A stretch of 64,000 bases of DNA from Cycas panzhihuaensis (lineage: Eukaryota > Cycadophyta): contig CM041465.1 in assembly GCA_023213395.1 (NCBI GenBank), positions 85,877,741-85,941,740 on the forward strand, written 5' to 3'. A program made the position numbers and the translations under genes. Under the pieces are notes generated by a model. The model was not told the DNA's origin and made no database searches. It saw only the letters and a list, made by a program, of their open reading frames with translations. Position 1 is the stretch's first letter; every line of letters begins with the position of its first letter. Below, in pieces: positions 23,230-33,571 of the stretch.

Positions 23230-23680
23230 ATAGAACTGAATTCTGATGTAAAATATAAAAGTTATAATAAAATTAGCAACAAGTACTTTTATGTGAATAT
23301 GTTTAAAAGATGCTCAAAAACACTAAAGTGTCACTTTGGTCGATTAAAATAATGATTAAAATAAATCTTAAAAAATAAAATAAATAAATGATAATGAAGT
23401 TTGTTGATAATAGACAACTATAGAATAGATCTGGGTAGAAAATAATCTCCCAGTGATAAGATATAATCTGTTAAAAAAATAATTTTGTAAAAAAATTTAA
23501 AAAATGCTCTAAAAATTACTGATTGACTTTAAATTGACTGAAAATGGGTCAAATTAGCTCCAAATAGATTATATGACCAGTCAAAATCATGCTACAGAAA
23601 ATTTTAGACACAATGGGATAGGTTTTATTAGAAACTGATGACCTAGTCAAAAGTTATGGTAGAAAATAATCAAGTACCTT
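23230..23680 (-). repeat. Conserved leader block R (C2 copy)
   Basis: On the minus strand this aligns end to end with 42100-42550 (Y) and 46090-46500 (X). Shared landmarks in the same order: CAGTTTCT then AAACCTATCCCATTG, TTGACTGGT then ATAATC, AAAGTCAATCAGT, TTTTCTACCC, CTTTTATTTTA-type text, TTAATCGxxxAAAGTG-CA. No ORF runs through it in any copy, so it is probably an RNA or cis-acting region. Identity by eye about 70%. Confidence 0.82.
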
Positions 23681-23871
23681 ATGTTTTTTTAAAAAAATCA
23701 AAAAAATAAAAGGTAAAATATTATATCCTTAAAATAACCCTCTTAGAATATCAACCTAAAGGTATATTGGTCAAGGATTGAAACTAAGACTTGACAAAAA
23801 ATAAACCCCTCTGATGCTAAGAGGGTGAAATCGCTTATCAAATTTAAAAAGACAAAATAAACCTTAAAGAA

Positions 23872-23948
23872 TAAGGCCCCTAAATAATGAGTTGTAAATC
23901 ACATGGAAGAGACACAGGCCCGAGGACTAAATGCCAAAGGGAGCTAAT
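23872..23948 (-). promoter_or_regulatory. Conserved leader motif H (C2 copy)
   Basis: Element strand: TTAGCTCCCTTTGGC ... TTCCATGTGATT ... TTAGGGGCCTTAT. It has the same order and spacing style as C1, X and Y and lies between the host gene cargo and block R. Confidence 0.6.
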
Positions 23949-24239
23949 ACCCAAATTTTAAAAAATTATTTAATTTAATTTAATTTTTAAAACTCTATAA
24001 AAGGAATATATATGAGTAAAAATTGTTGCCGCCACCGTGTATATCTAGACGATCAGACGCACTGCAAATACAATTAAAAAAGGACTAAAGAAAAAAGTTG
24101 AATCTTCAATCTGAGTAAGCACACTTTAGAAATACATATATATGTATACTTTTATGTATAATACATAAAACCATAAAAAGAAAATTAGAGAACGACTCTT
24201 AAAACTTAAATGAACGGCATCTATGATGGGAAGCTACTG

Positions 24240-24790
24240 CAGCTTTACACTGGAATTCAGTGAATGTCTCCACTAACGACAATTATTTTGTGGTAACGAG
24301 TTCTTTGTCTTCATCTTTACATATAATATAATATTGCAAGAGCAACGACTCAGGTTCAACCTCGATGGATTTAGAGCTCTGTGTGCACATGTGAAGACGG
24401 AGGAAAGAAGTTTGACCTCCTCCCAGAGTTTGGACTCTCTCCGAGAACAGTAGATACTCAACCGAATTCTAGATTTCAGACTTTAGTTTGTAAGTGGTAG
24501 CGGGGCGAAGCATGGAATTGGTAGGATCCAAAGAAGAGTTTGATTCTTACTTTGATATTGAGATACCACGATCTGACTGCAGGTAAGGTGATGGTTAATG
24601 GAGCTATAAAATTGGCCAACGGATATCCAATTTCATCTGTAGTCCAAGAATAAGAGGCTGGCTATGACAAGAATAAGGAATACTACATCGTTGTTGAGGA
24701 TCAAAACCCAGGTCACCCGCGTGACAGGCGAGACTTACCAGTATACTAAGCTTCTATCCTTGAAGAGAAACACACCCAAAGTGAGGAAGA
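24240..24790 (+). other. C2 cargo: unidentified exon-like piece, antisense to C2
   Basis: Base composition rises above the AT-rich surroundings. Plus frames give MELVGSKEEFDSYFDIEI at about 24511-24570, then VNGAIKLANGYPISSVVQE and KNKEYYIVVEDQNPGH at about 24590-24720. These read like real protein but I do not recognise the family. The piece sits just ahead of the NBS1 fragment in the same orientation. Confidence 0.4.
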
Positions 24791-24903
24791 GTGTCTCTGA
24801 AATAAGGGCATAACAGGGGCCAAGCGGGTGGAAGAGAGGCGGTTGTGGAGGGTTTTGAGCCTTGGGGGACATAGAATATAATATTTTGTGACTGGAGATA
24901 GCA

Positions 24904-25225
24904 ATGATGGTGTGGGAGCTTGCACCCATCAATTCTTCCTCATGTGCTTCAAAGTGCTTTTTAACATCACAAGGCACTTATAAAGTTGGTCAAAAAGATG
25001 GTGCTATAATAATTCAAACTGACAAAACTATCTCTCATATGCATGCAGAGATCATTATTGAGGCAATTGCTTCTTAGAACTCTTTGCAAGGTTTTTTCTA
25101 ATATTCATTATCCACAAAACTTCCTCAAGGATATCTAAAAGTTTGGTACCTTTATTAACAAGGAAAGTGGCTCAAAGCCAGTTTTCTCTTTGGAAAATAA
25201 AGAGACAATCCTAAATGATGTGGGC
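24904..25225 (+). pseudogene. NBS1: Captured NBS1/nibrin FHA-domain fragment, antisense to C2
   Basis: ATG at 24904 starts MMVWELAPINSS, like the N-terminus of nibrin, the FHA-BRCT subunit of the MRN DNA-break repair complex. GTYKVGQKDGAIIIQTDKTI then SHMHAEIIIEA follow, the FHA core; the phospho-binding Arg after KVG is Gln and the Arg of SRxHAE is His. After a stop and a frameshift, SKFGTFINKESGSKP and [10 protein letters not shown] (about 25134-25220) continue the same domain. No intron interrupts the readable parts beyond frame shifts. It lies in the leader of C2, opposite to the element. A dead fragment of about 100 residues out of several hundred. Confidence 0.85.
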
Positions 25226-25365
25226 GTGACAAGAGTGTGGGAGGAAGGAAGGGAGGCAGAACAAAGAAGAAGGCGGTCTCTAAATCTGTGAAGGCTAGCC
25301 TTCAATTTCTTGTGGGCAGAATCGGTAGATATCTGAAGAAGGGTAGGTATGCCAAGAGGTTGGGG
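25226..25365 (+). pseudogene. Captured histone H2A N-terminal fragment, antisense to C2
   Basis: The plus frame reads [19 protein letters not shown], then [18 protein letters not shown], then AKRLG and a stop at 25366. This is the N-terminal tail and alpha-N/alpha-1 segment of plant H2A (usual AGLQFPVGRIxRxLKxGRYAxR), with Gly-to-Ser and Pro-to-Leu changes that fit C-to-T type decay. The acidic patch, L1, L2 and C-terminus are absent. It joins the NBS1 piece on the left and the HSP90 piece within about 8 bp on the right, in the same orientation. Confidence 0.9.
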
Positions 25366-25372
25366 TAAATAC

Positions 25373-25490
25373 ATGAAGTTCTAAGAAGCATTCTCAAAGA
25401 GTATTAAGTTGGGCATTCGCGAGGATAGGCAGAATAGGGCTAAGTTAGCTGATTTGTTGAGATATTGCTCTACCAAGAGATATGATGGTA
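25373..25490 (+). pseudogene. Captured HSP90 middle-domain fragment, antisense to C2
   Basis: MKF[19 protein letters not shown] then [20 protein letters not shown] matches the HSP90 segment [38 protein letters not shown] of the middle domain. The stop replaces Tyr, and His-to-Arg and His-to-Cys changes are present. Only about 39 codons survive of a protein near 700 residues. It directly follows the H2A fragment, so three unrelated host genes are joined head to tail in one leader. Confidence 0.92.
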
Positions 25491-25968
25491 GCTTTTATAA
25501 TCAAACACTTTATATAAAAACGTAAGGACAATAATGTAATATGATCTCATTAAAATAACTTGGATAACAGTATGCAGGGGGTGTGACAGGATTACAGGCC
25601 AATGGAAGTAAGGGACAACCCAAATCTATACAAGTATAGGCCTTTCAATAGGATATATGTTCAGTCCGATAACACAAATGTATCAAATAAACCAAATTTT
25701 TAAATATATTCACGAAAATACATCAAATAAATAAAATATATGTATATATTTGTAATTGAAAAAAAACATGAAAAACTTGGTAAACTGTGACAGGTTTATA
25801 GTGCTGACTTTAGGACACAAGAATGTCTTGCACAATGGACAAAACTCCAAACTGTCTTCTCTAGTTAACAGGTGAGCTTGCCAGGATCTTAACTAGTAGT
25901 CATATGCAGGTGTTTTGCCAGATGTATGAGAAGCTAGATCAATATGAGTAAATATCAACACCCTTTTA
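25491..25968 (-). other. C2 leader, LTR-proximal part
   Basis: Non-coding sequence between the cargo and the C2 primer site. AT-rich from 25660 to 25780, mixed before and after. Nothing recognised. Confidence 0.4.
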
Positions 25969-25980
25969 GCTCTGATGCCA
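25969..25980 (-). promoter_or_regulatory. C2 primer-binding site
   Basis: GCTCTGATGCCA, complement of TGGCATCAGAGC, two bases from the right LTR. It is one transition away from the standard Met-type site. Confidence 0.92.
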
Positions 25981-25982
25981 AA

Positions 25983-26331
25983 TGATGGATTCAGATGTAT
26001 AGAGCAGGACTTTAGAATGATTGCATTTTGAGAAAATAAGTGATTTATGATAGTTGGTGGTGTTAAAAAAGATTAGGGAGGTATTCCCTCCCTTTAAATA
26101 GAGTTTTTAGGAAGGTGGCAAGCATCATCACCCTACCTGTACGTTAGCCTACATAAAATTTAAAATATATTTAAAAAATAACAACAATAAATAAAAGTGT
26201 ATACCTTAATAAAGTGGTGTCAGCTCCTGGTAGCTATTGAGATGCTCAAGGTGCCCTAGGGACCCTCAAAGGTGGCTTTGAGGAGCCCTAGGCACACAGG
26301 TTTTTTAATAGCATTGGGATTATTCCTAATA
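25983..26331 (-). repeat. C2 5' LTR (right)
   Basis: 349 bp matching 17266-17614. It ends CCTAATA where the left copy ends CCCAACA. Confidence 0.94.
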
Positions 26332-26559
26332 CATAAATAATAAGACTCAACAACCTTCTCTTTATAATAAGTCAATGTTAAATAAGTAAGAGAGGCCCCT
26401 TTACACAAGATGCCATTGGCAAAAAAAATGGTCTCAATCTCTATTAGCAAATATAAGTGCCCCATACATGAATGTTAATGGCTAACACTAACCATCAAAG
26501 TCTTTTATCATATGTGCTAACTTAACCAATTTTACCTAGTGAAGAGTGGCTAAGTAATA
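26332..26559 (-). repeat. G2 gypsy 3' LTR, partial
   Basis: Lies directly beyond a polypurine tract that follows the G2 pol end (minus strand). C2 appears to have inserted into it, so the remainder may lie left of 17266. No second G2 LTR was found to confirm its limits. Confidence 0.5.
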
Positions 26560-26560
26560 G

Positions 26561-26573
26561 GTCCCCTCCCCTG
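26561..26573 (-). promoter_or_regulatory. G2 polypurine tract
   Basis: GTCCCCTCCCCTG on the plus strand, so CAGGGGAGGGGAC on the element strand. It sits just after the pol C-terminus and matches the GGGGAGGGGAC tract of chromovirus G1 (39147-39156). Confidence 0.75.
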
Positions 26574-27790
26574 ATATGTTGAGTCCTCAAAGCTAAGAAG
26601 AAGATGAATATGTTTCTTAATAAATTTAACAAACTCTCATATTGCTTTGTCTAGTTCACAACTAGCCCATTGCGCTAAGTACTTAAAATTTGCAATGTTT
26701 CAAAAGTGGAGTTAGTAATTAATAAGAAGATCATTAAGAAAAGTAATGAGATATTATTCTTCATCTAAAATTGAGAAGGTGGATTAAGGTACTATGTTCT
26801 TTCCAAGGTTTTTTGAAGGTACAAGACATGGAATATGTTATAAATATTTATGTGTATATGTGTGTAGGTGGTGGGCGGGGGGAAGAGGGGGGGTTATGGA
26901 GGGAGCGGAGGGGAGCTTAAGTTCATAAGTAATTTCACTAATTCATTGAAGAACCTTGTATGGGCCATAGTAGTGGGCGCTTAACTTTTGGCTTTCATGA
27001 TGTTTGAGGGATTATTATTTATATCATTGAAATCAAAGGAAAACAAAATCACCCACACCAAATGATCGATCAAAACAGTGATAATCGATGAGTTATTTCA
27101 CATAATTTTGGATTGCTGCAAAGTTTTATTTAAGTGTATGAAGGATTAGGTCTATGTATTAGAGTTTTTTTTGGATTATAATAGTACGAAGATTAGTTAC
27201 CAAAGTATGGTAAGATAAGGTTGGATATCCATAGAGGGCCATAAAAAGGGATATACTAATCACTGAGTGGTATGAAGAGTTGTACCAATACTCCATAAAA
27301 GCTAGCCAAGAAGCCCATTTATGATGATATTTAGATATAAAGTATTATAAATATATTTCTAAGGTCTTATTTAAGACTTTTGATTGGCCATCATTTTGTA
27401 AATGGTAAGTTGAGCTCATATTAACTAAAGTCCAAAGGCCTGAAAGACTTCTCGCCAAAACATGTTAGCGAATTTTAGATCTTGACTATAGACTATTATG
27501 GATGGAAATTATAGAGATAAAAATAATAAATGAATATAAATGTTAGCTAGGTAGAAAGCTTTATGAAAAGTATGGATAGATAAAAGATGTGTATACTTGG
27601 TAAGTCTATCTATGGCTACTAATAGTGAGTCAAACCTAATAGATAATGGTAACCCTATGATGAAGTCCACAACAATATCCTACCATCTACATTGAGTTAT
27701 ATGTAGAGGTTAGAGGAGGTTGGGTTGAGCTTCTATATTGACTTTATTCCTCTAGTAATTATTGCTTTTAAAGATAAATAAAAGGATAAA
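26574..27790 (-). pseudogene. G2 gypsy integrase and C-terminus
   Basis: The minus strand reads LLQPLHITQCRW then DIVVDFIIGLPLS, LLVAIDRLTKYTHLLSIH (about 27700-27600), the gypsy integrase core (usual DFITGLPxSxGxxxIxVVVDRLTKYAHFLPL), with the first Asp kept. FVKFIKKHIHLLLSFEDST near 26640-26585 resembles the chromodomain tail (FIxKHPHLxLEDK). Stops throughout. A G-rich tract interrupts the linker. Confidence 0.8.
26865..26916 (+). repeat. G-rich tract with quadruplex-forming potential
   Basis: Within G2: GGTGGTGGGCGGGGGG, AAGA, GGGGGGG, TTATGGA, GGGAGCGGAGGGG. At least four runs of three or more G with loops of 4-7 bases in an otherwise AT-rich setting. On the G2 coding strand it encodes a Pro-rich stretch. 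Confidence 0.7.
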
Positions 27791-29481
27791 ATATTTTATA
27801 TTAGGCCAATAGAAGTCAAATCAAATTCATCTATATGTTTTAAATCTTGAATAACTATTAAGGGGATTAGAATGATATTCAAACAAAATTTATGGGATAA
27901 ATGATGAGGTAAGGTGGACAAAGATATAATTTTAGTATAAGAGTTAGGAATTATGTGAGGACCAATCTTTGTGATTATGAATTTTATATGCCTATTCATC
28001 AAACTATGAGTAGAATAGATTTTCAACTGTTAGGTCTATTAGCCATAATAATTGGGATTTAGAAATTACATGGATATTGGGTTTATTAACGAGGAACTTC
28101 ATGGGGATGCAAGAGAGGGCATCGACAACCATATTTTTCTTACTATTTTTATACTCAATGGTGAACTCAAATACTTATAAGTAGTCGACTAATTTAGCTT
28201 ACTCTTTTCATAGGATTAATTAATCTGGAAGGCAATAAAAGTTATGATGATTTGTTAAGATAGTAAACTTAGAGCCTAGAAGATACAAGTGCCATTTGTC
28301 AGTAGCATACAAAATAGTTATAACATCATTTTTGATATGTTAACAAGTGATATTTATGATCTTTAAGTTTGTGACTCTCAAATACTATTAGGTATAAATT
28401 TTATATTAGGATGACAAGAATATCGAATCCTAAAGCATCATATTCTAATTAGAATGATTGAAAGAAGTCTAGGGTCATGATAATAGTGGTGGATGTCATA
28501 ATAGATTTAAAATTATTGGAGCATTACTTTGCCTTTTATGACCACTGGAATACATCTTTTTGTAATAAGCTTATTAATAGGGTTGTCAAGGAGGCATAAT
28601 TATGAATAAATTGTTAATAAAATCCTATGAGTCTTGAGAAATTCCATAATTGAGTAAGGGTTTTGGGAATAAGCCATGTAGTAATAATAAAATTTTTGTC
28701 TAGTTCAACTCAAACTCCTTTTGATAAAAAATATATCCAAGATATTGTAATTTAATTTTATCAAATTTACATTTAAACAATTTAGCATACAACTAGTGTT
28801 CGACAAGTATTAGGAGAACTATTTCTAAATGTTGAGGATGGTCATCCAAATTCTAATTATAAATAAGGTTGTCATAAAAAATTTTAATGACAAATTTATA
28901 AAGCTAAAGGATAAAGATTTTATTCATTAAAGCTTGGAATATTATAGGGGAATTATAAAGGTTGAAATAATCCATCCTTTTTCCTTACTAAAATAATTTG
29001 TATGGCTTATAGGCTTTTGCTAGGTTGAATAATACATATATCTATTAATTCATTTATTATCTTCTTAATTTTATTGTTTTAAAAAATAAAAATTTCTATA
29101 AGATTGAAGACTAATAAGGTCATTTGGTGATTTGAGTTTGATAACATGATAAAAGCCATAGTCTAGGGGAGGAGTGGCTAAAACGGGGGCAAATAGAGAT
29201 TAATATTTGTTAAGGAGATTATATATAAGAGGATGAATAACTATTGAAGGTTGAATGCTGTTAATACAAATGATATAGATAACACTATTATTTAAATACT
29301 TGCATATTTGAGTAAAATCTTGAAAGATTAACTTAGGATGGAGCAAAATCTCAAAAGATTGACTCAGCTTATGGTACAACTTATATTTTAGTAGGGTGCA
29401 TCCTCTTCCATAGCCAAGGTAGGAAGAAAGAAGAAGAACTAATAAAAAGGAGATAAGTGAAGGTACCCAAGAAGGGCCCAT
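27791..29481 (-). pseudogene. G2 gypsy protease end, RT and RNase H
   Basis: Minus-strand segments in order: IHPLIYNLLNKY, LFAPVLATPPLDYGFYHVIKL (pre-RT linker), [17 protein letters not shown] (gypsy NAPSTFQxLMNxIF), FYDNLIYN at the active site (usual FIDDILIYS; here D-N), LQYLGYIFYQ, NNLFI, then YATDKWHLYLLGSKFTILTNHH (27275-equivalent RNase H text) and NSKKNMVVDALSCIP. The core between the pre-RT linker and QALMNK is shortened, suggesting an internal deletion. Heavily stopped. The left neighbour of this frame is lost at the G3 junction. Confidence 0.82.
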
Positions 29482-31387
29482 AGATGACTAGCAAGATGAA
29501 GAGGAAAGAGATGAAAATCCATCTTTGGAGAAGCCCATGGCAGCACGTCCTTTCAAGGTTGAGGCAAAGTTGGAATTGTCCATTTATGATAGAACTCTGG
29601 ATAGTGAGAAGTTAGATAATTAGCTAGACCAATTAAAGACATATTCTTTAATATATAGGTACAAGAACTAGTAGAGGATCACTTTTACTAGGGTAAAACT
29701 CTCCAAGCATGCATTGGTCTAGTGGAGTACATATCTTAAATCCCATGATATGGCTGAGATAACATGGTAGCAATTTAAATCCCTTAACAAGAAGCAATTC
29801 TCTCCCATTATACATGAAGAACAATAGTTGATTAAATGGTAGTATTATAGACAAGAAAGGGGCTAAAATGTCCAAGATTATACAACAGAATTTTAGAACC
29901 AAGCTGTTATGTTGGGCATTTCATTACTTGGCAAAGATATGATGTTGAAATATATTAGAGGTCTACACCAATATATTCAATAGGAACTCCAAATGTTCGA
30001 AGTGAAAACTCTTGATGAGGCTAGTAAGAAAGCAATTGTTAATAAGAAGAAGAACAAGAAGATCTATACAGAGAGGAAAAGGTTTGTACCTTAAGAAGAT
30101 AATAATAACTCTCTACAAGAAAAGAATCTTTCAAGAAAACTAGGATAACAACCAATTGGGGATTTGGGTAAGAACAAGCAAGCCAATATCACTCAAATCA
30201 AAGCTTTTTGCATGTATTGTAAGAGGGGTAGGACATAACATAGAAGATTATTAGTTTTTACATTTGGAGAAGTGGCTCAAGAACAAGGGAAAAGGTAAAG
30301 CTAAAATTGAAGGAAAATCTTTATTCAATACTACATAAGAAGAAGATTTTTATGACACTAAAAGAGCCAATGAGAAGTTGATGCTCATGGCCAATGTTGA
30401 ACCTAAAGAAAACTATCAAAAAGTTAATCTAGAGATTAGATAGGAGCTCTTCATAGTGAGAATCTAGGTGAAACAAAGCATGGTTGATGTCATCTTTGAT
30501 GGAGGAAGCCAAAAAAAATTCATCTTAGAGGCATTAGTGAAAACGCTAGGATTAAATATGCATGCACATCTAAAACCATTTCCTCTTGAATGGTTGCAAA
30601 AAGATTTAAAACTATAGGTTACTCACCAATGTAAATTTAAGTTTGTAATTTTGGAAAGACACATTGATGAGGCTAAATGCGAAGTAGTTCCCTTAAATAT
30701 TTGTTAAGTTGTGTTTGGCAACCCATATCTCTATGATAGATATGGAGTTCATCATAGGATATCGAGAAAGATTCAACTCATCGAGGACAACAAAGCATAT
30801 CTGATTAATGCATCAAAACTTCAAAAGAATATCTCCTTCATATCCTCCCAATAAACAAAGATATTGATTAATGCTTATAAGAAATTTGTGCTATTGATGT
30901 TAAAGAGAAAGGTGGAAGAAAAGGAATAAGCAGAGTCCTTAATGCAAGCATTGGATAGAAAATAATTGCAGTAGATTAAAGACCTAAAGAATAGGTATAA
31001 TGGGGTATATTAGGAGCAAAAAATGTTGGCCCCTAAGAGGGAAATTGAGCATGAAATCTAGTTGTTTACTGATTTACCTTTGCATAAATCAGAACCTGGT
31101 TTTGGAGAATGAAGATATTAAGAAGCAGATTCAAGAACTCTTGAAGTAAGGAGAGATTAGGCCAAGTTATTTCTCTTATGATTCACCTATTATTTTGGTG
31201 CCAAAGAAATATGGAGATTAGAGAATATGCATTGATTATTAGGCATTAAAGAAGATCACTATAAAGAATCGACATCCCCTACCATAAATAGATGACTTAT
31301 TGGACTAGCTATAGTATATAAGATATTTTAGCAAATTGGACTTGAAATTGAGCTACCATCAAGTTCAAATCCAAGAGGACACTTGGA
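29482..31387 (+). pseudogene. G3 gypsy gag, protease and start of RT, truncated by X
   Basis: Plus strand. Gag: LDQLKTYSLIYRYKN, LSKHALVWWSTYLKSHD (about 29700-29750), LGKDMMLKYIRGLH; zinc-knuckle relic CMYCKRG near 30209. Protease: MVDVIFDGGSQKKFILEAL (30481-30540) with D-G-G for the usual D-S-G, later VVFGNPYLYDRYGVHHR. RT: PIILVPKKYGD*RICIDYQAL (about 31180-31245), NRHPLPQIDDLL, FSKLDLKLSYHQVQI. It ends exactly where the X LTR begins. G3 lies head to head with G2. Confidence 0.85.
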
Positions 31388-31702
31388 TGTTGGGGTTAAT
31401 GTTTATCACCCACTCCCACTATTTACACATGTGAAGGTAAGTAAGGTAAGGTTAAAGTTACTTTAGTTAAGCATTATTTTATTATATTTTAAATTTTGGA
31501 GGTTGAGGAAGTTCCTCTCCTCCCTCAAACTATATCTTTACTAGGGTGACAAACACTAGTGTCTTTTGATATCCCCTTCTTTTAGAAAGTTGTATATGCT
31601 CTCTATAATGAATTGATTATAATACTTTATTTATGCTCTTTCAATATAATGACTTCATTGTTTGATATATGCTCTGCTCTGTCTCCATTTTACAAACCTT
31701 TG
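31388..31702 (+). repeat. X 5' LTR
   Basis: TGTTGGGGTTAATG start, with CACTCCCAC and AAGGTAAG motifs shared with the Y LTR, and the Met-type primer site two bases beyond the end. About 315 bp. It interrupts the RT of G3. Confidence 0.85.
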
Positions 31703-31704
31703 TT

Positions 31705-31716
31705 TGGTATCAGAGA
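31705..31716 (+). promoter_or_regulatory. X primer-binding site
   Basis: TGGTATCAGAGA; ten or eleven of twelve bases fit the Met-type site. Confidence 0.88.
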
Positions 31717-32202
31717 TCAGATCCGATGCTTATTTGGTATTTTTTTGAGAAGTAAGAAGACCCATTAGTTTCTAAAGCAGATCTACTCATAGTAAGCCAA
31801 ATATTAGTTATATTCATTTTCTATAAAACTTATTAGCAGTTCTTATATTATTTTTCATTAAAATTTAGATCATTTCTTATTTATATTTATAAAATAACCC
31901 ATATTTTCATAGATCTGTGCAGAATCACAACCATAATCAGTAAAATATTCAAGATCTCATCATTTTACAAAGTTTTTATTAATAAGTCTTACATATTTTG
32001 TTAAATATTGTGCTATTTTTAGTTTATTTAGTCTATTTACTCAATATTTTTTTAAATCTGTGTAATAATTACTACATATTTAACCTAATAGGTTTTTTTG
32101 AGAAGTTATACTGAGATTTCGTTTGATATTTTATAAGATTTTATGGTCTATTCACTATTTTTTCAAGGTTTAGCAAGGAATTTATGCTTTTACAGGCTGG
32201 TG
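31717..32202 (+). other. X leader before Y insertion
   Basis: AT-rich, non-coding. It resembles 32640-33178 (same stretch of Y) in phrases such as AGATCTG and TTTTCATxAAxATT. It ends with TGGTG, the Y target site (32198-32202). Confidence 0.7.
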
Positions 32203-32625
32203 TGTTAGAGTTAATCATCATCACTCCACTCCCACCTTTCCAACCAGGATTGTACACCTCATCAACTTTAATTTAGACATATGATACTCAACATGTCAAG
32301 GTAAGTTAAGGTAAGTTTAACTTTGATTTATGTTAAGTTGAATTAGTTTCATTTGAGTTAGAGTTAAGTTAACATTATTTTATTATTACTTTTGAATTCA
32401 GGGGTTAAGGAGTTTCCCTCCTCTCCCAAATTATAAATATTAAGGGGTGTGAAACCCCGGTGTCTTTAGACACAGCCCTCATTTGGGAAATTTGTAACTC
32501 TCTTCACTACAATGGAATGACTACAATGAATTTTTAGTTTATGCTACATTGATGTATTGCAATATTGATCTATGTGATTCTATTTTATGTTCTACCCTAT
32601 TCTCCTACAAAATATTTTTCTAACA
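32203..32625 (+). repeat. Y 5' LTR
   Basis: TGTTAGAGTTAATC start, CTAACA end, 423 bp. Contains AACCAGGATTGTACACC and GGTGTCTTTAGACAC in common with the 3' LTR. Confidence 0.95.
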
Positions 32626-32627
32626 TT

Positions 32628-32639
32628 TGGTATCAGAGC
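32628..32639 (+). promoter_or_regulatory. Y primer-binding site
   Basis: TGGTATCAGAGC, intact, two bases after the LTR. Confidence 0.95.
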
Positions 32640-33178
32640 AGAGATTCATTGGGCTATTGCATCTCCTTGTTGAAGATTTTTCAAAAAAGCAAGAAGTTTC
32701 TTGAAGCAAATTTGCTCACAGCAAGTAATATCAGTTCTATATATTTTTTGTAAATTTTTCAGTAAACTTCTTTTATTTTTCATCAAGAGTTGACTATTAT
32801 TGAGTTATTTTATGACATAACAAATATACTTTAATTTTTTTTCAGATTTATATAGATTTTTGGCTATATTTCTATATCTACAAAGGAGATCAATGTATTT
32901 CAACAGCAAGTTATTTGTATTCAAGTTTTTTATCATATTTGATATTTTTTTTTTCAGATCTACAGTTTTTATCATATATTTAATAGTTTACAAGTATATT
33001 TGTCTATTTTATCTAATATTTTTTGTAGATCTGCAAAGGAGATCAGTTGCATACAAGATTCATATGGTTTTTCTTTAAGATCTATAACTTTTACTTCAGA
33101 TCTGCCATAGTTTTCTACAAATCTGGCTGATATTTTTTAAGATATGCTCTTTCTATCAAATATTTGATAGTTTCTTGG
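32640..33178 (+). other. Y leader before G1 insertion
   Basis: AT-rich, non-coding. It contains repeated short AGATCTGCA and AGATTTATA phrases. The open frames are low-complexity Ile/Phe/Tyr strings and not genes. It ends with TTTAT, the G1 target site. Confidence 0.65.
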
Positions 33179-33183
33179 TTTAT

Positions 33184-33557
33184 TGTTATATAACTTATCC
33201 AGCTAAGTTATGTAAACCACTATGGAACTTTTTGCATGTGCTGTCTAGCGGACCAATCGTATGCATGGGCGCTATCGTCCAATAGAATATAAGGCTGCTT
33301 AGGCCACCAATAGGATTACATGTATAAGACCCTATTTTATCTATATAAGGGTCATAAATTGTAAATGATGGTTATCTTGATAGAACATTTTTATAAAGAT
33401 TGTGTTGTGGTACTTTCTATCTTTTGGTGATCATTTAGCACTCTGGTGTTCCTGTGAAGCTCTTGGTTAGCTTATTTGCTCTGTTGGATAAGAAGACGCT
33501 ACTGCGATTGTCAAATTCTCTACTATCTCAAGAGTATTGCTGAGAAGAAATGTCTCA
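33184..33557 (+). repeat. G1 5' LTR
   Basis: TGTTATATAACTT to GTCTCA, with a TATA-like CTATATAAGG at 33339. 374 bp. Confidence 0.97.
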
Positions 33558-33559
33558 AG

Positions 33560-33571
33560 TGGTATCATAGC
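33560..33571 (+). promoter_or_regulatory. G1 primer-binding site
   Basis: TGGTATCATAGC, Met-type with one change, two bases after the LTR. Confidence 0.92.

Larger units (their letters stand above)
17266..26331 (-). mobile_element. Ty1/copia retrotransposon C2, minus strand
   Basis: 349-bp LTRs at 17266-17614 and 25983-26331 flank a full copia gag-pol on the minus strand and an unusually long leader (4.1 kb). TSD is near-perfect: CAGAA at 17261-17265 and CATAA at 26332-26336. The primer site TGGCATCAGAGC abuts the right LTR; the purine tract complement (TTCTCCCCCAT) abuts the left one. The polyprotein is broken by stops and a 23-bp duplication at the RT active site. The leader carries antisense pieces of NBS1, histone H2A and HSP90, motif H and block R. 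C2 is the only member of this group here with both cargo and a recognisable full pol plus strong block R. Confidence 0.92.

Noticed and set aside
24240-25560. Helitron or Pack-MULE carrying the NBS1/H2A/HSP90 pieces
   Set aside because: Both capture genes, but I see no terminal inverted repeats, no 9-bp duplication and no CTRR-plus-hairpin end around the cargo. The recurring place in four copia leaders fits the LTR elements better. Not fully excluded.
32565-33078. Ile/Phe/Tyr-rich frames in the Y leader
   Set aside because: Low-complexity translation of AT-rich DNA.
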